This document shows positions 10,238-22,200 of a DNA stretch of 64,000 nucleotides, in pieces; the first letter of the stretch is position 1, and each line of letters opens with the position of its first letter. The notes beneath the pieces were generated by a model. It was not told where the DNA came from, did not search any database, and was given only the letters and a program-made list of their open reading frames with translations. The stretch is from Lycorma delicatula. Its lineage: Eukaryota; Arthropoda; Insecta; Hemiptera; Fulgoridae. The position numbers and the translations under genes were made by a program. Location: NCBI RefSeq assembly GCF_047948215.1, contig NC_134463.1, positions 59,579,701 to 59,643,700 on the forward strand, given 5' to 3'.

Positions 10238-13200
10238 CTAAAATTAAACAAAAATAAAAGTTAGTAACAGGGAGAAATGTTTTCAATGAAACAAGAATTA
10301 AATTCCTCCTTCAGATATTATACCTATTATGTTTTATTTATGATTAATATTTAAAATTGGTGTGTTAAAAACAATTTACCGTATACTACATAAGCTGTTT
10401 CTTCTTAAACTTAAAATAACAATGAATATATTCTCTTTTACCTTTAGATAATACCATTTATGAAATGATCTGTGCATAGAATCAGTTATTTAAGAACTAA
10501 TCAATCTAGTTTTACACCTATTAAGGTATTTGTCTGTTATATAAATCCTTCCCTTATTTCTTAATGTACTCTGTTTTAATTTGTTTCCATATAATAGGTA
10601 CTAAGTAATTGTAATGATTTGTTATCAATTATGTTTATTTTCTATTAGAAATTAAAACATTATCTTCTTTATTGGCAGTTAGTTTGCCACTACTGATTAG
10701 TGTTGGTAATCTGTTTCTGAGGTTCTGTTGAGTTCATTGGTATAATCCAACTGCATTTTTCACAATCATTTAGCTTGTAGTTTCATCGTGTTTTAATATG
10801 ATAATTTAGCAATATGAGATTGTGGAACCCTCCTTCATAACAGGAAAGAGTACACATTTCTATTAATAAAGAACAGTTTTGCCAAATGGTTGCAAACATA
10901 AGAATAAACAAGATATGAAGTTGTATGTTTTAGAAGTACACTTTGGTATCATGTTGAGATATATTGTGTTGGTTAACTAGCTAAAGGTACAGTAGATCCC
11001 TTTCAAAACAATTATACATTTTATACACAACTTTGCGAGGTAGAATTCTTTTTACAGGCATTTAAGTATGTGCAGAAGGCAATAATCAATTGGAATATGT
11101 ATTTTTATCAGTTTGTTCCTTATACTACAAACGAAGACAATGCTAGGAAAATTGTTAGGGAAGGGCTTGTTACAAAAATGTATAAGTTAACTTATGCAGA
11201 GCAAAAATCATGAAGGAATGATACTATATAGGCAGTTGGTTAATGATTATACATTTAAAGAAAAAAATTATATGTTTATTATATAAGTTCCTGATAGTTA
11301 AGTGCACACATGTAATGTTTTCAAAACAGGACTGACCCAGATCTACTACAAACTTGAAGCTGTAGGATAACTTAACTGCTTGTCTGGAACTCAAATGCAA
11401 CATACAATAGTGTATTGAAGCACATTTTTAGAAAATTATCTTTTTGATTTCATATTTCATGAAAAATCACCAGAGAGTGGCATCAGATGATAACATTCTG
11501 TTCTAGAGTTGAATTTTCACTTGCTGAGGTAAAACAAAATCGTGAGTAAAAAATTATAATAAAATTTTACGTAACTGCTGTAGTGTGTAGTGCAACACCA
11601 CCATATCATAATTATATAAAATTCAAGTAATAATGTTAAGGGTTAAAAAAATTCACTTTCACATAATCTGTAAACAAAATATTAAGAAACAATCATAAAC
11701 ATTATTGTATGCAACTATCATTATATATACATATAAACAATATTGTTTCTAGTTGATTTTCTTGTAATATTACCTGATGGTTAACTTGATATATCTTTCA
11801 GTTACACTCATATGACAATAATATTAAGCAGTGTCTTGACAACTGGTTAATGCAGGCCTTAGATGTTGCATAAGTAATTAAAAGGTTAATGTTAAGATAG
11901 TTAATTACGAGGTTGCCATGTTAAAAATTATTTGCAAATCTTTCATTAGTAAAAAAATAATTTCATTTGCAACTATTAATCATTATTATTACCTTAAACA
12001 CATTGAAGTTTGATTCAAGAAAATAAAATGAAATCATGTTAAGAAATGTTTAATCTAGATATCCATAATCACAGCTGTAAAAGAAAGAAACAAGTTTCTG
12101 GGCTAATAACTTTAAAAACCCTCAACTAATAAAACAATACGGAGCTAATTCAAAATCAGAATGAATTTTTAAATTCAATAATGGGTTGTCAAATCCTTGT
12201 TTGGTGGCGATAAATTAAATTTTTTAAAACCCATTTTTAGAAAAATTAAAAATTCTAACAATAGTCATTCCCAACTAGGATTAGAAGTCTTTTTGCATTT
12301 AGACAGCATAAATGCTTGAGATTATAAGGAAGAAATTACATTTTTACTGCCATATTTAAACAATTATCTAAACATCTGAGACATCTTATAAACAATGTAT
12401 TTTTAATTAAATTATATCTACTTTATGTAAATTATATTTTTCTATTGGCGATTTAAAAAAAATTAACTATAAGCTCATGTAACATATGCTCAGATATTTG
12501 AAATTTTTATTTTATTCTGTACCGATTTTAGATAATACCAGGCGATTCAAAAAGGACTTCACAGTGTTAAAAGCATATAGAAATTTATTCACATAACTTA
12601 CAGATTTGGTTGAGGTTTCATAGCAAAACACAAAGTTCTGACCTGTATAGTTCATTAGTACCGAATTCAGTGTTGTTAAAAATGGATACATTTACTGGTG
12701 TGGAACGTGCTTACTGTATGTTTTTATTTCATGATTTGCATTTAGCAATTACAGTTCAATGTAATTTTCTTAGAGAGACAGTTGGGAGCCTCCTAGTAGG
12801 CAAACAATTTACTCTTGACACCAGACCTTCATTGAGACAGACTGTTCTGTTAAACATACAAAATCACCAGGACACTCATGCATCCCTGAAACTGTTGCGT
12901 AACAACTCTGAGAAAGCTATACACGTAGTTCAAATTAATCAACATGACATGCATTACACAAACAACTCTTTGGATATTATGTAAACGACTACATTTAAAG
13001 CTATACAAACACATTACAGATGACAAAGTTGCTCGGCTGCAGTTTTGTGTGGAAATGATGGATAGAATTGTAGACAATACATTTTTAGTGATTAGTCGAA
13101 GTTTCACACCAGTAGCAAGGTGAACACCCATAACTGCCGAATATGGGGTAGCAAAAACCATCATGAAATTTTTCAGTACATTCGTGATAGCTCTAATGTT

Positions 13201-16200
13201 AATGTTTTTTGTGCCCTAAGTAAACAAAAATGATATGGTCCATTCTTCTTCCAGGAGGCAACCGTAAATGGTATTGCTTATCTCAGACATGAAGTCTGAG
13301 ATTTTTTTCTTAATACAAATTCCCATGTCGGTGGTTGGTCGTGAAAGTCCAATTGCATGGCCACCTTGCTCCCCAGATTTGATTCAACTAGATGTTTCTT
13401 GTGGGATTTCATTAAAGATAATGTTTATGTACCATCTTTGCCTGCTAAGCTAAAACTTCAAATTAATGCTGTAGCTGCAGATGCAATGCCAGATTTGTTG
13501 GCTACAGTCTGGAATGAAATCGACTTCAGCTGGGATGTAAGTTGGATTACAAATGAAAGTCGTATCGAACCAAATTGAATTTTGGGTGATGAACTTGATG
13601 TGTTTATCTATGAAATGAGGCCCCAACCAAATCTGTAAGTTATCTCAATAAATGTTTATATGCTTTTAAATTTGTGAAGTCCTTTTTGAATCACATGTTA
13701 TTTTTCCAAAGAAGTAAATGTTTCAATAAATTATTACATTTATACTTACTAATACAGAATATAGCACTTTCTTTTTTTATTTATTTTATACTTAATGCTA
13801 CTTTTCAGTCTTTCAAGGCAGATGTTGTAGTTCCTTACTGTAATCCATAGAATAACCACCTACCATTCCTACACATTGAATAATTATGTTTTGACCTTAT
13901 TAAATATTTATTCATTTACAATAAAATGATCTGATAAGATCAAAATAATACAATAATTAAATAGCCCCAAGTAATGATTAAAGTTTTAGTGAATGAATGC
14001 ATAAATAGCCAACTCTACTAATTTGTATTTTTTTTTATAATGATCAAACATTACTCATCAGTTTTAATGATCTAAAAAGTCTTTTTGTTATCAACTTGTT
14101 TAGCCACAAGAATCTAAAGAAATAACATTTCACACTTTGTCTAAGTGCTTTTTCCCCATAAATTTATCATTTATTGCTGATAATGTTATAAGAAAAAACT
14201 CATAATAATCTATATATCACTGACAAAACTTTATTCTCGATATGCAGACCAATTTTCATAAATTTATCTCCATAACAAAAAAAAAAAAGTATGTCAAATG
14301 TTTTTACTTAATTACTCTCAACATTTTCATTATTCTCATAAAATGACTGATAGTATTGACCTAGTCATTATAACTTGAGATGTATTCCAAAACTTCTTTT
14401 GTGAACAAAAATATATATTTTACTGACAATTGTAAAGAACAGGTTTTTTATGTTTAAGCTAATAAATACTACATATGTTATTAAAAATATTTTCATAAAA
14501 AGTAAGAAGTTCACGCAATATAACTCTAAAAGGATCAATGTTATCAAAGATATCATTGGTCAATTAGTTATAGAATAGAAAATAAATATTAAAAAAAAAT
14601 TTTACTTTAATATATACTTTACGCTCCCTTTGATCACATTTCTGTGGTTCATTTATAAATGCATCATATTCTGGTACTTCCCCTCTATCAATGAAACCTT
14701 GTATCAGTTTACGCAAACGAGGTTTATCCTTACAAGTTGTAAAAGGCACACTCTTTATTATATGATTCATATTACCTTTGCGATTCATATAAGCTTTTTT
14801 AATATCTGTAAGCTCTTCATCAGATTCTGTAAATAATCAAGACATAATAAAAACAAATTCATATCTTATTTAATAACAGTTTTCAATAGTAAAAAAAAAA
14901 AAAATCACTAAAACTGTAGACAAATAAGGTGACCTGACCTATTAAATGTTAGGTTTATAAGCCTTAAGATTTCCTTATGGCTTAAGTTTTAAAACTAATT
15001 TGCACAATTTCACTATATCTGTTTTCACAGATATAACTTAAAAAACCAAAAGTCATTATTTCATATCTGCTAGTGTTGATTATCATCATCACTATAAAAT
15101 GTTCATTCCTGAAAAACGTTATTTTGTTCAAAATAACTTTTTTTTTAAACTGCAACTGTTCGTCTGATTACTTTTCGTGCCTTATTTTCTATTCACAGCT
15201 GTAATTTTTTTTACAATCATTCAGTTTTTTACAATATTAGTCAGTTTTTTTACACCCATTGAAGTTTTCAGGAATGAACATTTTATAGTGATGATGATAA
15301 TCATCACTAGCAGATATGAAATAATGACTTTTGGTTTTTTAAGTTATATCTGTGAAAACAGCAATAGAAAAATTGTCCAAATTAGTTTTAAAACTTAAGC
15401 CATAAGGAAATCTTAAGGCTTAAAACGTTATTTTGAACCTATTAATTTTTTTGAACCTTTATTTTTTTTTTATTTTGAACTATTTTCAAAATAATCTTAA
15501 CATGATCTAACGTTTAGTTTTTTTTTCTTTCTTGGGCGCTATTTTTCTGAAGTCAGTACTATCTTAACCACACTGATGTACCACAGAGTATTTAAAGTTG
15601 TTCCTGTAGGTACCTGATTTCAGTATGTTAATCTTTAATGAAAAAAAAGAAATCATGACTTTTATTAATTTTGCATACAACTTTTGCTTTTTTCAAACGG
15701 GGGTAATGAAGTTGACTTCCACAGTTTTTTCTCCAAGAGATAAAAAAACAACCAAGACTAGCAACAGTTTCCACATTATGCAAAAAATGTGTTCCTTCCT
15801 TCTAAGAGCAAGCCGACAATTCTAAGCAAATGAATACACAGAATTACTTTTAGTCATGCGGCACAGCTGCAGGACCCAACAACACGGAATGCATCAGTTC
15901 ACTCAAAATATTATGTACACTGCTTTTTGAGATGTGTGATAGCAGTTCTGCTGACTATTGTTCACCAATATGACCTTCTTGAATCATGTGCTCGCTGTGT
16001 TTCACCATAACATAGTTAACTTACTCTTTTATATCTTACACACACTCTTTTCCAGCCAACAAAACGTATTGCATGTGATGCATACACTTCCTTTGAATGC
16101 TTCTTTCAACATTTTGTATGTTTTAGAAGCTGATTTTTTAAATACATGAAACTGAAACATGTATGCCAATTGATACTTTTCCCTATAATAGGTGATACGT

Positions 16201-19200
16201 AACACACTATGCAAACGATCATTGACACTCAATGATTATAACAATCAACTTGAAACTGACAACATATCTGGGTACTAGTACAGATGCAAGGCTCTCACTT
16301 TGTGGGATTTAAATTTCCCAGCAAAAAATAGTCTCATTACTTTTTGGAGTGCCCCTGTATAAATGAAATTTACAAATGTATATTGATAGTCTACCAAATA
16401 TGTGTAACAATGGAGAAGATTATAAATTCAGTAAAAAAAAAAGAAAGTATTTAGGAAAAAAGAAAAGAGTACAATGGAAACACATACTCAAATAAAGAGT
16501 AGTGCAGTTCCTTGCAAACCAAATTAACCTTCCTATTCAGCAATTTAACAGTTAATAAGGTACAGAATAATCATTTACCAATAAAAGATTTTTATAGTAA
16601 TAAATAATAAATCCATTATTACAAATAATAGTGAATTAAGAAGTCAACCTAATAAAAAAAACAGGAAATTATACACCTACATCTAGCTTATTTTTTGCAT
16701 GAAAAAGTGAAGCCAGAACTGAGAAAAATATTTTACCACTTTGGGAACGTATAAATGGTTTAATTAATCACAAATTCAACATTTCAGATGAAAAAATGGA
16801 TGTGTCACTGAATTTAGATGATGCTCTTTTTAGCTGGGCAAAGTTGAAGATAGAGTGGCAAATATCTAACAATTATAAATTCAGCATTGATCCTATACTT
16901 ACTGAGGTTATGGATAGGATTAAGAGGGAAAAAATATAATGATGTTTAATACTGTCGATTCCTGAAAACATGGCTCCAACACTGATCTGGTTATGATAAA
17001 AGATGTATTTAAAAATTGCTCATTAGATCTTCTTTTTGATTTGGATGAGTTAAAAGCTGAAGTACTGCCTGGGTAAAAATTTTACTTAAGGTAAGAATCA
17101 ACCCTTTAAGGTTCTTTTCAAATCATCATATGTGAACTGAATATTTCAGAATAAAGAAATATTGCAGATGGTAAAAATGTTATTCAAGATAAAGCAACAA
17201 GCTTATTTTCATGAGGTGCACTCTGAACTTTCAACAAGGGCAGATTACAGTAAAGAGGATCTTTTCATTGCCTATGATAATTAAGTTCCACATATTGCCT
17301 GAAAAAGTAACTATATGACAGTGTTGCTTTGATTAATTTCTTTCATCAGAATATTAAAAACGTGCGAGTTCAGTTACTTGAATTGAAGATTTTTTAGGTT
17401 ATAATATAACAACACTAATCGAAACATGATTATTTGAAGACATTAACAACTGCGAGTTAGGTTTTGATTCTTACAATGTTATTAGGTATGAACAATCAAT
17501 TTTTACAAATAGAAAGAGTAGTGAGGGAAATGTATTGCTAACTTTGAAATAATCTTAACTATAGTAAAATTGTATTTATTTTAGTGTGTTTTACTCAAAA
17601 TCATATTTAATGATAAAAGTAATATTATTGTAGGAGTTGCATATATGACAGCCTGGTTTTATATATGAAAATTTGGATTCTAAAGGTTATCATCCAAATT
17701 TAAACGTTGAAATGCTGCTACTCAATTTCACATTTTTGAAAAAATTATAATCTTTTTAATCCAATAATCTGCTAAAACTGTTGTGGTAATACTCTTGATT
17801 CAGTTTTTCTAATTTTATTGACATTTGTGTTAATATTGATTATTATGCAATTTCAAAATTGTGATAAATATCATTTGCATTTAAAAAGAACATTATTAAA
17901 ATTTTGAATTCTAATTTTATATATGATATAAGCATACTAGATTATACAATACAAATTTTGAAACAATTCAATATTTACTAAATCAGAGTTAGATTCTAAT
18001 TAATACTGATTTTGCATATTGATACTAAAATTTTTGCTGGGAATTGCAACTTTAATATTGTTGATAGTCATGTACCAAAAGTACTTGTAACAAAGGTAAT
18101 TTTCCAAAGTGGTTCTCTAGTGAATTTATTGCAATTATTAAGGTAGAGTTCCAAAAATTTCATATACAGTAGGCTATTATTACGATCTATTTAAGAAATA
18201 CATATAAAATACTCTTAGTCATAGAGATTTATTTAATTATACTGTTGAAGTTGAGGAATCTTTATCTAATGATTACAAAATTGACAATGGTAGATCTTAT
18301 CAATCTCGTATGCATCTAAAAAAATGAGTACGTTGATAAGGGTGCTGCTATTGTAGAACTTTCTGTTGAAAAATTTGGGAGTGTCTATACTCATGATTTT
18401 TCTCGACTGAAATTACATTTACATATGATTGCTTCAGTAACATTATTTTAACCGAGAATGATGTTGAAGAGTCCATTTGCCAACTTAATCATAATCCTTC
18501 AATGGGCCCAAATAATATCCATTCTCTTTGAGTTAAGAAGTACTGTATTTTTGCTAGTGTTTGGAAAATTTGGTACATAAACCCACTATTAACATTTTGA
18601 TCCTTCAGATAGCAATAATTATTGCCCAATCAGCAAATGCAATGTTTCTGCCAACCTCTTATAAGTTAATTTACATGAAAATTACACCTTACATAAAAAA
18701 AATTATAGTTCCTGAACAATGGTCTTTTAGAAGGTAAATCTATTCAACAAACTTGGGTATGTGTGTATATGTATGGAACACATTCTTGATGTGCTAAATA
18801 ATGGTTTTATATCTTCATGCAATTTAAACTGATTTTTTGTGCGCAAGATATAGTTAATATCAAATTTCTTATTAGGAAACTTACTGCATGTGGATTTAAT
18901 GATAAATTGTTGTCTTGATTACACTGATTTCTTGCAAAGAGAATTCAGTATGCTAAAAGTGATCATTTTATCTCTAAGCCTACTTATGTTACAATTGGGT
19001 TACAAGGCACGTATTTGGGTCCTTCAGATTTCCTAGTATTTATAAATGACAGTTTAATTATACATTATTAACATTTTGTATTATTTGCAGATTACATGAA
19101 ACTGTTTTAAGTCTATTACAGAAATTGTTTATATTTCATTATTTTAAATCAATGACTTGAAAACCCAGTGCAAAAATGTTACCACTTAAATGGTATTATA

Positions 19201-22200
19201 ATTATTTACTGAGTAATACCGCAATAAAAAAGGTATCTTCTATTAAAGACTTAGGTGTACATTTTCACAGTAAGTATCCTTCAGTGAACACATTGTGGTT
19301 TTACTTTAAGTCACTAAAAATGACTTTTTTTTAAAATTACTTTTTAAAATTACTAAAATTACTTTTTTTTAAAAGAAAAAACATTTAATGCTCTTACCTT
19401 TATACTTCTTTCGATAATTGTTGATGTCTTCAATTGTAACTTCTTTAAAATACATTCTTCAGCATTATAAAAACTAGATTGATTATTCATCTACTTATAT
19501 ATTTTCAATCAATCATAAATCATCTATTTCTAGGCTATCTTTGCTATGCCAACTCAAGCTGTCTACACATTTATAATAATAGATTAAGTGATATAAACAA
19601 CTTATAAAGAACAATCTAAACTTATGAATGATAATTTTGTTACCTACTTATATATTTTTTTAAATATGATTTTGTATTCATGCCTGTTATTTGAATTAAA
19701 TAAATTAACAGTAAAGGATGGTTATTTTAAAAATGTAGTATCTAACAGTATAGTCTTGTTTGCTTTGCCATAAAATCCACAGCAAACCTTGCACATTTCA
19801 ATTTATTTTATATTGCAATGATTAATTTTACAATTACTGATAAAAATAATAATACTTCCAGGCCCTAGCCCCATTGGGGATTAAGATATTAAAGACAATC
19901 ATTAAAGAAACAACAATTAATTCTTTATTTCATTATATTTCTATCTCCGTGGCAACACAAGGTCCTTTTTCTTACAGGCATTTTTTCAGTATCTAGTAAG
20001 TTATTCAGCAATGTGAAATTTAATATTACTTAAACATTTTATGTTGTATTCAGGTGCCTGTTAGTCGTAACACAGTGGAGGTCATTAAAGTCACCATCTT
20101 ATATAGCCTACACAGACACCCAACTACAATATAAAATGTAGAAATAATATTTTCACACTGCTGATTACTTACTGTATCCTGAAAAGATTCTTCTAAGAAA
20201 AAAAAAACTTGTTTAATTTTTGTTTGTTTTTCATAATTATTCTAGGTAGGTATGTAAAATTAGAAGTCACGTTTTTGTTTTTTAATCATTTATTTAGTTT
20301 TTTTTCTGTTTACATAACACTTTACCATTCAATAAATTAGTCACCTAGATATGATACTGGTGTAAGTTTAAAAAAAAAAAACATGGTGCTATTTAAATAG
20401 AAATTTGAAAATTAATGAATGATAATGTACATGCGTGTAATATATATTTTATGTTTGTGCTAGTTGCGATGCCTTTTACTGAGCATATTTTTTGATTATT
20501 GGTAATGCACTTAAACATTCAAGAAGTTTTTCTAATTCTATGTGATGAATTAATTTGATGATGATGATTAAGTCAATTGCATGATGAGTTTTGTGATTTG
20601 GGGCTATTTGAAATTAAGACATTACAAAAATATTGTATAAATCCTTTGGGGTTCTCTGTGAGAGTCAGAATCCATTACAGTATATATAAAATTTGACTGG
20701 TCTTCTTTTAAAAGAAAAAAATATGTAATGTTCTTCTTACCTTTATATTTCTTTTCATAATTGTTGATGTCTTCAATTGTAATTTCTTTGAAAAGCATTC
20801 TCCAGTATTCATCCCAGTCTTTCCCATCCTCCAGTTCATCATCTTCATCATCCCAGCTTCCTAAGTCAGAACATGCCAATTAGTTTTAACAATTTAATTA
20901 TTAAATTTAACACTGATTATGCTAAATGAAATAACATTTAGTTTTGTGTATTAATCATGCTGCTTTTTGTATGTATTTTTTAAAGCTTGTTTTAAAATGG
21001 TTAGAAATCCTGTTTATAGTACCTGGCCAAATAACAATTTATTTAATTTGACTGTCAAAACATAATAACTAGATGATCTATGAAACTTCTGGAAGTGTAA
21101 TTTCAATATATTAATTATGAAAATTAACTTCTGGTAGAACTGATTAACTATTTCTACTTCCTTGTGTCATGTAAAGTTAGTAGTGTGATTGCGAAAAATT
21201 TTGATTTTCAGATTTCAACAGAAATATGCAATTTGACATCCCTGAATCCATTTGACTAGTTTTGGAGACATCTGTACATACGTATCTCGTATAAATAAAA
21301 ATTATTAGCCATAGGATGTTGAAATTTTGGATTTAGGACTGTTGTAACATCTAGTTGTGCAGCTCCACTTTTGATTGCAATCGATTGAAACAAAAGGGCA
21401 CAAAAAAGCCTAAAATCTAAAAAAATTGGATTTTCGACTTTTTCTTAACTGCAGTCATAAGCCCTGACTGAGAGCTTTTCAATGATATAAGTGGTACTTA
21501 TTTTCATTGGTTCCAGAGTTATAACCAAATAAATTTTAATTAATGAAATATTTGGATCTTACAAGGGAAGGCACATTGGTTCGAATTAGACTTTATCTTC
21601 TTTTTGTAACTTTTTTTAAATTTAAATACATTGATTTATTAATAATTATTAACCTGTGATTGTAAAAAAAAATTTACAATAAATAATTATTCAATTATAA
21701 CAATAAAAAAAATTCAGAAATTACTAGTGCAACAAAATTTTATGTACTTTTAAAAATGTGTATATGTAATTTAATAGGCATTATTACATATGTATATATG
21801 TAATAGATTTTGTGGAACATTGTATTTAATATTAATTAAGATTATAATTTAGAATCGTATTATTTTTGGATTTTCTAATTTAATCTTACCTACATTAAAG
21901 TTAACTACAGAGTGACTGAAAAATATACCCTCACAAGAACAAAATATTCATTGAACATACATGCCCAATCTTTAATGAATTCTTGTGATTTAGTTTATTA
22001 CAACTTTGATATTGTCAGACAATATTCTCAGAAAGTTGGAGCTGATTATCATTTCGTTTATTTGGTTTTTGTTGCCAATAATTTAATCGTTCTTTGGTTT
22101 GATATAATTCTTCTAATCTTAATTTGTTTAGATGTTCTCTAGTTTTAGTAACTGTATACTTCATTAAAGAATTGGAGGATTGTATCTCACTTTCAAATAG

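Larger units (their letters stand above)
9620..12245. repeat. inverted-repeat arm B (contains DNAJC9 exon 5)
   Basis: Reverse complement of arm A, without the hAT insertion: at about 10448-10455 it has one copy of the target sequence (atctaaag on the minus strand, reading tattatctaaaggtaa), which is the empty site. The arm covers the last part of intron 4, exon 5 and about 460 bp downstream. The outer limit near 12245 is set by the left edge of the window, because the partner arm runs off it. Confidence 0.9.
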
